From DATLHO01 sp035539855 (GTDB lineage Bacteria > Bacteroidota > Ignavibacteria > OLB7): a stretch of DNA of 14,733 bases. A program made the position numbers and the translations under genes. Shown here in pieces: positions 8,428 to 14,733 of this stretch; positions within the stretch are counted from its first letter, which is position 1; every line of letters starts with the position of its first letter. The DNA lies in NCBI GenBank assembly GCA_035539855.1, contig DATLHO010000019.1:1-14733 (forward strand), given 5' to 3'. The notes beneath the pieces were generated by a model that did not search any database, was not told where the DNA came from, and worked only from the letters and a program-made list of their open reading frames with translations.

Positions 8428-8630
8428 GTGGACAGCCATGGATTCGATGATGAATGCGAACGGCAAAAGTAGCGCGATTGCGGCAACTGGCGAAGCGATG
8501 CGGCACGCCGGGTGCATATGAGCTGCGACCGCGGAGGCGAAACCGCATGCCGGCGGAGCATCGAGCGCTGGCAACGCGGCGACCGCCTCGGGACGAGCCG
8601 AAGGCTTGAATTTTGTATTTACATTCGACT
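8428..8630. promoter_or_regulatory. Divergent intergenic region between glyS and the Lon-like protease gene
   Basis: Both genes start from this 203-bp gap, so at least two promoters must lie here. AT-rich islands sit next to both starts: ttgaattttgtatttacatt at 8606-8625 before the plus-strand ATG, and TACTTTTG (minus strand, 8472-8465) before glyS. Neither forms a -35/-10 pair with standard spacing. The plus-strand ATG has no Shine-Dalgarno site, and a -10-like TACATT ends 5 bases before it, which would fit a leaderless transcript. No T-box motifs are seen on the glyS side. Confidence 0.4.
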
Positions 8631-11168
8631 ATGCCTGAACAGACCGATAGCCTCACGCCGGCGGCAACGCACCCAGAGCTCCCGGCACGCATGCTCCGCT
8701 GGTACGTCGACCCCTCGCAGCTCGACTTCCCCTCGACGGCCTTCGTCGCTCCGCTCGAAGGGATCATCGGCCAGGACCGCGCGCTGGAGTCGCTGAAGCT
8801 CGGAGCGCAGATCTACTCGCCCGGCTACAACATCTTCGTCAGCGGCCTCTCCGGCACCGGCCGGACGACGACGATCAAGAACATCCTCGAGAAGATCCAC
8901 AGCGACGGCGGCCTGCTGCGCGACTACGCGTACGTCCACAACTTCTGCAACACCGATCAGCCGCGACTGTTGCGACTTCCGAAGGGCCGGGCCGCGAAGC
9001 TCTCCGACGCGATCGACCAGGCGATCACCTATCTGCGGACGCAGATCCCGAAGATGTTCGAGGACGAGACGTTCCGCGCCGGGCGCACGAAGATCGTCGA
9101 CGACTTCCAGGAGAAGGAGCGGCGGATGCTCGAGGAGTTCGAGGAGCGCCTGAAGCCCGAGGGCTTCGCGCTCGGTCAGCGCAAGACGAGCTCCGATGTC
9201 GTGCAGCCGGAGATCCTTCCGCTGGTCAACGGCAAGCCCTACCCGATCGCCGCGCTCGACGACCTGATCAAGGACGAGGCGCTCAGCCACGACGACGCCC
9301 GACGCATCGGCGAGCATTACAAGCGCCTGCAGCCGGAGCTCTACGGCCTTGCGCGCCAGGGGATGAAGCTGACGCAGGAGTTCCAGCGCGAGCTCGCCGA
9401 GTACGAGCGTGAGGCCACGCGGATGCTCATCGACACGACGCTCGACGAGGTCCGCCAGCGCTTCCCGTTCGACGAGGTCATCGGGCATCTCAACGAGATG
9501 CAGAACCACATCCAGGAGCACCTCGAGACGTTCAAGCGCCAGGGCGGCGGATCGGGCGATGGCCGCCAGGAGGAGTCGCGTCCTGAGGATCCGTTCCGCC
9601 TCTACCGCGTCAACGTGCTGCTCGACAACACCGACACCGAGGGACGCCCGGTCGTCATCGAGACGACCCCGACGTTCATCAACATCTTCGGCACCGTCGA
9701 GCGCGTGCTCGATGCCAACGGATTCTGGACGACCGACTTCACGCGGATCAAGGCGGGCTCGCTGCTCAACGCCGACGGCGGCTACCTGATCATGAGCGCC
9801 AACGACGCGTTGTCGGAGCCGGGCGTCTGGAAGGCGCTCAAGCGCGTGCTGCTGCATCGCAAGCTCGAGATCCAGTCGATCGAGAGCTTCTTCCAGACCT
9901 CATCGGCGCAGGTCTCCGCGCTGAAGCCGCAGGCGATCGACCTGTCGGTCAAGGTCATCCTCATCGGCGACTCGCGGCTGTACCAGGTGCTCTACCAGCT
10001 CGACGAGGACTTCCGCAAGATCTTCAAGATCAACGCGGAGTTCGACTTCGAGATCGATCGCGACGACACGGTCATCACCGACTACGCGCGCTTCATCCGA
10101 CGGCTCTGCGACGAGGAGCACCTGCTGCAGTTCGATCGCGACGGCGTCGCCGCGGTCGTCGAGTACGCGGTCGAGAAGGCCAGCAAGAACACGAAGATCT
10201 CCGTGCGCTTCAGCGAGATCGCCGACGTGCTTCGCGAGGCGAGCTTCTGGGCCGATCGCGATCGCGCGGAGGTCGTCTCGCGCTACCACGTCGAGAAGGC
10301 GCACTCGAAGATGATCGACCGCAACTCGATGTGGAAGTACAAGGTGATGGAGCGCATCATGGAGGGCACGCTCCTGATCGCGACCGACGGTCGGCGGGTC
10401 GGACAGATCAACGGCCTGGCGGTCTACAGCATGGGGCAGATCTCCTTCGGCAAGCCGACGCGCATCACCGCGACGACGTTCGTGGGCTCCAGCGGAGTCG
10501 TCAACATCGAGCGCGAGGCGCGGCTGAGCGGGAGCATCTACAACAAGGGAACGCTGATCCTGATCGGCTTCTTCCGCAACCGCTTCGCGCAGCGGCGACC
10601 GCTGGCCTTCGGCGCGTCGGTGGTCTTCGAGCAGTCCTACGGCGGCATCGAAGGCGACTCGGCGTCGTCGACCGAAGTCTACGCGCTGATGTCGTCGCTG
10701 AGCGGCGTGCCGATCCAGCAGAACATCGCGGTGACCGGGTCGGTCAATCAGTGGGGTGAGATCCAGCCGATCGGAGGCGTCAAGGAAAAGATCGAGGGCT
10801 TCTACGATGTCTGCAAGGCGCGCGGCCTGACCCGAAAGCAGGGCGTGTTGATCCCGATCCAGAACGTCACCGACCTCATGCTGCGCGCCGACGTCGTCGA
10901 GGCCGTGGCCGCGGGCGAGTTCCACGTCTGGGCGGTCTCGAGCATCGACCAGGGCATCGAGATCCTCACCGGCATCGCCGCCGGCGAGCGAGACCCCGCG
11001 ACAGGCAACTACCCTCCCGGCACCGTCAACTACCTCATCGAGCAACGCCTCGCCGACCTCGCCGAGCGCCTCAAGGAAAGCGGGCCGGTCATGGCCAACG
11101 GCACGACGCCGCCGATCGTCGACGTCGAAATCGGTGGCGGCGGAGAGCGGAAGGATGATCCGACCTAG
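8631..11168 (+). CDS. Lon-like ATP-dependent protease (AAA_32 + S16 protease domain)
   Basis: This 845-residue cytosolic protein is predicted to unfold and degrade proteins. It is not canonical LonA: the N-terminal LAN substrate domain is missing. It resembles the family of E. coli YcbZ. The P-loop is GLSGTGRTTT (from residue 72), with Arg78 where most AAA proteins have Lys. A long charged helical insertion (about 145-320) follows. Then come the AAA_32-like AGSLLNADGGYLIM and the sensor region. The S16 domain has the catalytic dyad Ser677 (EGDSASS) and Lys720 (GGVKEK), 43 residues apart as in E. coli Lon. The ATG at 8631 is preferred over an in-frame TTG at 8613. The stop codon is the first triplet of a heptad repeat array. 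Confidence 0.93.
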   Translation: MPEQTDSLTPAATHPELPARMLRWYVDPSQLDFPSTAFVAPLEGIIGQDRALESLKLGAQIYSPGYNIFVSGLSGTGRTTTIKNILEKIHSDGGLLRDYAYVHNFCNTDQPRLLRLPKGRAAKLSDAIDQAITYLRTQIPKMFEDETFRAGRTKIVDDFQEKERRMLEEFEERLKPEGFALGQRKTSSDVVQPEILPLVNGKPYPIAALDDLIKDEALSHDDARRIGEHYKRLQPELYGLARQGMKLTQEFQRELAEYEREATRMLIDTTLDEVRQRFPFDEVIGHLNEMQNHIQEHLETFKRQGGGSGDGRQEESRPEDPFRLYRVNVLLDNTDTEGRPVVIETTPTFINIFGTVERVLDANGFWTTDFTRIKAGSLLNADGGYLIMSANDALSEPGVWKALKRVLLHRKLEIQSIESFFQTSSAQVSALKPQAIDLSVKVILIGDSRLYQVLYQLDEDFRKIFKINAEFDFEIDRDDTVITDYARFIRRLCDEEHLLQFDRDGVAAVVEYAVEKASKNTKISVRFSEIADVLREASFWADRDRAEVVSRYHVEKAHSKMIDRNSMWKYKVMERIMEGTLLIATDGRRVGQINGLAVYSMGQISFGKPTRITATTFVGSSGVVNIEREARLSGSIYNKGTLILIGFFRNRFAQRRPLAFGASVVFEQSYGGIEGDSASSTEVYALMSSLSGVPIQQNIAVTGSVNQWGEIQPIGGVKEKIEGFYDVCKARGLTRKQGVLIPIQNVTDLMLRADVVEAVAAGEFHVWAVSSIDQGIEILTGIAAGERDPATGNYPPGTVNYLIEQRLADLAERLKESGPVMANGTTPPIVDVEIGGGGERKDDPT

Positions 11169-11200
11169 ATGTTAGATGTTGGATGTCAGATGTTAGATGT
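11166..11200 (+). repeat. Left outer heptad array, TAGATGT x5
   Basis: Five consecutive 7-bp units: TAGATGT, TAGATGT, TGGATGT, CAGATGT, TAGATGT. The first TAG is the stop codon of the Lon-like protease gene. The last 19 bases plus the following CAC (11182-11203) are an exact reverse complement of 11392-11413 in the right outer array. Confidence 0.95.
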
Positions 11201-11246
11201 CACAAGCGCTTTACGTTGACTCGAAGCTTTTGCAGCCACGGGGATG

Positions 11247-11275
11247 TTATTGGTTATTTGTTTTTTGGGTTTTGG
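11247..11275 (+). repeat. Left inner heptad array, TTATTGG type, degenerate
   Basis: TTATTGG (11247-11253) and TTATTTG (11254-11260) are followed by two decayed units (TTTTTTG, GGTTTTG). The units are reverse complements of the CCAATAA units at 11308-11342. This is a T/G-rich tract unlike anything around it. Confidence 0.8.
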
Positions 11276-11279
11276 CGGT

Positions 11280-11307
11280 GATTCGTGCCACCACGTTGAG
11301 CCGAATC
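11280..11307. repeat. Central small inverted repeat of the heptad element
   Basis: GATTCG (11280-11285) pairs with CGAATC (11302-11307) around a 16-base centre, which itself holds CGTG and CACG (11284-11295). It sits at the centre of the two inner arrays and would form the tip of the nested fold-back. Confidence 0.5.
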
Positions 11308-11342
11308 CCAATAGCCAATAACCAATAACCAATAACCAAAAC
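11308..11342 (+). repeat. Right inner heptad array, CCAATAA x4-5
   Basis: Consecutive 7-bp units CCAATAG, CCAATAA, CCAATAA, CCAATAA, then a decayed CCAAAAC. Inverted relative to the array at 11247-11275. Heptameric arrays of this kind are known as STRR sequences in some cyanobacteria; whether this one is related is not shown. Confidence 0.95.
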
Positions 11343-11394
11343 CCCCAACGCTCACTCCGCGTAGCCGCACCATCCCCCGTATCTTCGCCTCGTG

Positions 11395-11422
11395 ACATCT
11401 AACATCTGACATCTGACATCTG
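11395..11422 (+). repeat. Right outer heptad array, ACATCTR x4
   Basis: Consecutive units ACATCTA, ACATCTG, ACATCTG, ACATCTG, the reverse complement of the left outer array. The array ends 7 bp before the rpe ATG and takes the place of its ribosome binding region. Confidence 0.95.
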
Positions 11423-11429
11423 ACCAACC

Positions 11430-12092
11430 ATGCCCTTCCATCTCGCTCCCTCCCTCCTCTCCGTCGACTTCGCGCACATTGCCGACGGGGTGCGGCTGAT
11501 GGAGGAGGGCGGCGCCGACTTCGTGCATGTCGATGTGATGGACGGGCACTTCGTGCCGAACATCACGATCGGACCACCGGTGGTCGCGGCGCTACGGCGC
11601 GTCACCGATCTGCCGCTCGATTGCCACCTGATGATCAGTGATCCCGACCGGTATCTCGAGGACTTCGCGAAGGCGGGGGCAACGTACATCACCGTGCACG
11701 TCGAGGCGGCTCTGCACCTGCATCGCACTGTGCAGCAGATCAAGGCGCTGGGCTGCAAGGCCGGCGTGACGCTCAATCCCGCGACGTCGCTCTCGACGAT
11801 CGAGGAGATTCTCCCCTACGTCGACATGGTGCTGCTGATGTCGGTGGAGCCGGGCTTCGGTGGACAGTCATTCATTCCCGGACTCTTCGAGCGCGCACGG
11901 CGCGTGCGTCGGATGCTTTCCGAGATCGGCCGCGACGACGTGCTCATCGAGGCCGACGGCGGCATCAAGCTCGACAACGTGCGCGAGGTTCGCGACGCTG
12001 GCGTCGACGTGATCGTCAGCGGCTCGGGCGTTTTCGGGACGGACGATCCGGTGGCGACGATGCGGGCGATGCGGGAGGCGTGCCGGGCGTAG
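11430..12092 (+). CDS. rpe: Ribulose-phosphate 3-epimerase
   Basis: This 220-residue TIM-barrel enzyme interconverts ribulose 5-phosphate and xylulose 5-phosphate in the pentose phosphate pathway, in the cytosol. Hallmarks are LAPSLLSVDF (5-14), HVDVMDGHFVPN (33-44) with metal ligands His33 and Asp35, CHLMI with His66, MSVEPGFGGQSFIP (137-150) and EADGGI with Asp176. All expected catalytic and metal ligands are present and length is normal. The ATG at 11430 fits the family start. No Shine-Dalgarno site is visible because the heptad array reaches to 7 bp upstream. The 3' end overlaps the convergent kinase gene by 77 bp. It may be read from the protease gene promoter, through the repeat element, or from an unseen local promoter. 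Confidence 0.97.
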   Translation: MPFHLAPSLLSVDFAHIADGVRLMEEGGADFVHVDVMDGHFVPNITIGPPVVAALRRVTDLPLDCHLMISDPDRYLEDFAKAGATYITVHVEAALHLHRTVQQIKALGCKAGVTLNPATSLSTIEEILPYVDMVLLMSVEPGFGGQSFIPGLFERARRVRRMLSEIGRDDVLIEADGGIKLDNVREVRDAGVDVIVSGSGVFGTDDPVATMRAMREACRA

Positions 12093-14733
12093 CGACCCCG
12101 TCGCCCGATGCGGCGTCAGCGTCGCTTCGCGGCGCGTCGGCGAGCAGCCGGCTGATGACCTCGAAGCGAACGGGCTTGACCAGATGGTGCTGGATGCCGG
12201 CGTCGTGCGAGCGCTCGCGATCGGCCGGCGTTCCCCACCCGGTGACGGCGATCAGCACTGTCGCTGCATCGGTCGCGCGAATGCGACGCGCGACTTCGTA
12301 GCCGTCGAAGTCCGGGAGCCCGATGTCGAGCAGGCATGCGTCCGGCTCGAACGCGAGTGCCGCTGCGACCGCGCTCGCTCCGTCGCTGGCGATGCGGACC
12401 TCGTGCCGCTGCTCGCGCAGAAGCTGCGCGAGCATTTCCGCCGCGTCGGTGTTGTCGTCGACGACGAGCACGCGCATGGGCGTCGCCACACCAGGCTCGA
12501 GCTTCTCGGCCGGGGCACCATCGCTTCGCGCTTCGACTAGCGTTTCCTCCGAATGCTCGATCGGCAACTGCACGGTGAACGTGCTTCCCTTTCCCTCGCC
12601 CTCGCTCCTTGCCGTGATCGTCCCTCCGTGCATCGTGACGAGCGTACGCACGACGCTGAGCCCGACTCCCAGCCCGATCCGCGCGTGCTGTGGACCCCGA
12701 TCGATCCGCGTGAACATCTCGAAGATCGCGGGCAGGTCTGCAGTGGCGATCCCGATTCCGTCGTCGCTCACGCAGATCTCCACCGACTCTTCACCGGCTT
12801 CCATTTCGAGCGTGATCGTGCTTCCGGGCTCGCTGTACTTGGCCGCGTTGCTCAGGAGATTGACGACGATCTGCGTCAGGCGCGCGGCGTCGCCGTCGAC
12901 GAAGACGGGCTCCGTCGGAATCGTGCACTGAAGAGTGCCGCGGGAGGCAGCGATGAGCGGTCGGATGGTCTCCTCGGCCATGGCGACGACGTTTCGCAGA
13001 TCGATACGCTCGCGCTGCAATGTGATTGCGCCGCGTGTGATCCGGGAGACATCGAGCAGATCGTCGACGAGGCGGATCATCTGCCGGGCCTGGCGCTCGA
13101 TGATGCCGATGGCCGACGATGTCGCTTCGGCGTCGTCCTGGCATTCGCGAAGCACATCGAGCCCGCTGAGGATCGGCGCCAGAGGATTGCGCAGCTCGTG
13201 CGCGAGCATCGCCAGGAACTCGTCCTTGCGGCGTGACTGAACTTCGATCTCGGCCTGTGCCCGACGCTGCTCGGTGACGTCCTGAAGGATCGCCGTGACC
13301 GCACGAACTCCGCCGCCCGACGTCGCGATCGGTGAGATGCTCATCGACACGTCGAGCAGTGTTCCATCCTTGCGGACGAGCTCCATCTGCAGGTTCGCGA
13401 TCGACTCTCCGCGCCTGAGCCGAGCTCTCATGCGACCGAGCTCTTCGTGCATCTCCGCGGGCGCAAGCGTCTCGATCGACCGGCCGAGGATCTGATCGGG
13501 AGCATATCCGAACATCCTCTCGGCGCTGCCGTTCCAGCTCCGCACGTCACCCTCGAGCGTGAAGCTGACGATCGCATCGTTCGAGGAGGCCACGATCTCC
13601 GACAGCCACCGCCTCGACTCCTCCTCCCGCTTGCGCTCGGTGATGTCGACGAACGTCATGACGACGCCCTCGACCGACTGGTCGATCGTTCGATAGGGCA
13701 GCAGCCGCAGGATGAACGACCGCTCGTCGATCGAGCGCACCTCGCGCTCGATCGGATGAAGCGACCGCAGCACGACCGTCGCATCGGCCTCGAACTCGTC
13801 GTAGTCGAGGCGGTGCGTCAGATGGCTGAGCGGCCGTCCGATGTCGGACTCGATGAGATTGACGAGCGCGGTTGCCAGCGGCGTGAAGCGACGGATCCGC
13901 AACTGGCTGTCGAGGAAAATCGTCGCGATGTCCGTCGAGGCGAGAAGGTTCTGCAGGTCCGCGTTGGCAACGCTGACCTCCTCGATCTTGTTCTTGAGCT
14001 CGCTGTTGACTGTCGACAACTCTTCGTTGACCGACTGCAGTTCCTCCTTGCTCGTCTCGACCTCCTCGCCGGCCGAGCGCAGCTCCTCGATGATCGAGCG
14101 CAGTTCCTCGTTGGTCGAGCGCAGTTCCTGCTCGGCCGTTTCGTTCTGCTCGCTCCGCGCACGGAGCCGATCGCTGGCCTCGCGCAGCTCGGACTCGAGC
14201 CGCTCGGTGGTCGATCGGACGTCGGGCGCGACGTCGACGTCACCGCCGGTGACGACGGGGAGCGCTTCGGACTCATCGAACATCACGAGGTAACATGGTC
14301 GCGACTCATCGAGTCGGCATCGTCTGACCGAGACGGTGACAGTCGACGCCGGGTCAGAGCGACGAACCGTCCCGTGGCTGACCGGCGCGTCGTCGGCGCT
14401 CTGCTTGGCCTCGAGCAGCGCGTCACGAAGATGCGCGCGCAGATCGGTCTGGATCATCGACAGGATATTGCGCGAGATCTCTCCGCCCTGGAACTGGAGG
14501 TAGCGGCCGACAGTCGGGCTCAGATGCAGAACGTCGAATCCGGCATCGAGCAGCAGTGACGGTGGCGCATAACTCTCGACCAGTCGGTGGTGGATCGCGC
14601 CGGGCGTCTCCGGTTGTGATCGCTCCTTTCTCCGTCCGTCCGGCGCCGGCGCTGCGGTGGTGGGACCCAGCGGGAATCCCCCCGCTCCCGTCGCCATCGC
14701 GAGGGCGCGGTAGAGGTGATGCTGGCGGTCGAC
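12016..14733 (-). CDS. C-terminal part of a CheR-linked PAS hybrid sensor histidine kinase
   Basis: The frame is open to the window edge, so the N-terminus is missing; 905 residues are visible. Numbering starts from the Met at 14697, which is preceded in frame by VDRQHHLYRALA. Domains: PAS-like (about 35-148); coiled coil of NEELRS/EELQS heptads (163-250); PAS (251-355); PAS (363-480); HisKA with phospho-acceptor His500 in AHELRNPL; HATPase with N box Asn613-Asn617, DDGIGI (645-650) and GLGVGLS (675-681); receiver (741-855) with Asp747/748, phospho-acceptor Asp791, Thr819 and Lys841. The edge peptide and the coiled coil followed by IATIFLDSQLRIRRFTP are typical of CheB-CheR-PAS fusions. No membrane helix is visible. 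The low-complexity basic tail (from about 869) overlaps rpe. The signal and target are unknown. Confidence 0.92.
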   Translation of the reverse strand, partial: VDRQHHLYRALAMATGAGGFPLGPTTAAPAPDGRRKERSQPETPGAIHHRLVESYAPPSLLLDAGFDVLHLSPTVGRYLQFQGGEISRNILSMIQTDLRAHLRDALLEAKQSADDAPVSHGTVRRSDPASTVTVSVRRCRLDESRPCYLVMFDESEALPVVTGGDVDVAPDVRSTTERLESELREASDRLRARSEQNETAEQELRSTNEELRSIIEELRSAGEEVETSKEELQSVNEELSTVNSELKNKIEEVSVANADLQNLLASTDIATIFLDSQLRIRRFTPLATALVNLIESDIGRPLSHLTHRLDYDEFEADATVVLRSLHPIEREVRSIDERSFILRLLPYRTIDQSVEGVVMTFVDITERKREEESRRWLSEIVASSNDAIVSFTLEGDVRSWNGSAERMFGYAPDQILGRSIETLAPAEMHEELGRMRARLRRGESIANLQMELVRKDGTLLDVSMSISPIATSGGGVRAVTAILQDVTEQRRAQAEIEVQSRRKDEFLAMLAHELRNPLAPILSGLDVLRECQDDAEATSSAIGIIERQARQMIRLVDDLLDVSRITRGAITLQRERIDLRNVVAMAEETIRPLIAASRGTLQCTIPTEPVFVDGDAARLTQIVVNLLSNAAKYSEPGSTITLEMEAGEESVEICVSDDGIGIATADLPAIFEMFTRIDRGPQHARIGLGVGLSVVRTLVTMHGGTITARSEGEGKGSTFTVQLPIEHSEETLVEARSDGAPAEKLEPGVATPMRVLVVDDNTDAAEMLAQLLREQRHEVRIASDGASAVAAALAFEPDACLLDIGLPDFDGYEVARRIRATDAATVLIAVTGWGTPADRERSHDAGIQHHLVKPVRFEVISRLLADAPRSDADAASGDGVATPGTPPASPASSPPDRPSRKRPSR

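Noticed and set aside
8428..8574. 49-residue hydrophobic N-terminal extension of glycyl-tRNA synthetase
   Set aside because: It would resemble a signal peptide on a cytosolic enzyme. The family begins at LAKRRGF-like sequence a few residues after the chosen Met.
8428..8630. A glycine T-box riboswitch upstream of glyS
   Set aside because: No T-box consensus (AGGGTGGNACCGCG-like) and no terminator with T-run is present on the minus strand in the 203-bp leader region.
11186..11398. A 70-codon minus-strand frame across the repeat element, rich in Trp, Gly and Leu
   Set aside because: Its sequence (LLVIGYWLL-type) is simply the translation of the CCAATAA heptads. Such frames are typical artefacts of these arrays, and there is no start signal or family resemblance.
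11166..11422. Heptad arrays as a CRISPR array or transposon
   Set aside because: The units are 7 bp and contiguous, without spacers, and there is no cas or transposase gene nearby. The only possible target duplication is 3 bp.
13948..14211. 21-bp periodic DNA in the kinase gene as a non-coding repeat
   Set aside because: The period is explained by the heptad coiled coil (NEELRS, EELQS units) that is conserved in this protein family.

Overview
The window is a high-GC, gene-dense bacterial chromosomal segment. It carries housekeeping genes, an accessory signalling gene at the right edge, and one striking non-coding repeat element. The codon bias, the single-chain alpha2-type glycyl-tRNA synthetase, a separate secD/secF pair with a Thr/Asp-rich SecD insertion, an AAA_32-type Lon-like protease and a giant CheR-linked hybrid kinase suggest an environmental phylum such as Gemmatimonadota. 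That assignment is an inference from gene style, not a database result.

Left two thirds (1-8427), all on the minus strand. In order of transcription these are glycyl-tRNA synthetase, pyruvate kinase, SecD, SecF, a SpoIIAA/RsbV-like STAS anti-sigma-factor antagonist, adenylosuccinate synthase, and the first 18 codons of an unidentified gene that runs off the left edge. A good sigma70-like promoter lies just upstream of secD. Hairpins sit in several gaps: a perfect 12-bp stem between secF and the STAS gene, a two-tier stem with a T5 run between the STAS gene and purA, and a 24-bp palindrome between glyS and pyk. Short GC-rich repeats and a hairpin follow purA.

Middle (8428-11168). A 203-bp divergent intergenic region separates glyS from a plus-strand Lon-like protease with an AAA_32 ATPase and an S16 protease domain whose Ser-Lys dyad is intact.

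Repeat element (11166-11422). Between the protease gene and rpe lie four arrays of 7-bp repeats arranged as a nested inverted repeat: TAGATGT outside, TTATTGG inside, and a small central stem. The left array begins with the protease stop codon and the right array ends 7 bp before the rpe ATG. This is the least explained structure in the window and the best candidate for something new.

Right end (11430-14733). rpe (ribulose-phosphate 3-epimerase) is on the plus strand. Convergent to it, and overlapping its 3' end by 77 bp, is the C-terminal 905 residues of a hybrid sensor kinase (PAS-like, coiled coil, PAS, PAS, HisKA, HATPase, receiver). Its visible N-terminal edge resembles the end of a CheR methyltransferase, so the full protein is probably a CheB-CheR-PAS-kinase fusion continuing beyond the window. 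No tRNA, rRNA, CRISPR array or transposase gene was seen.
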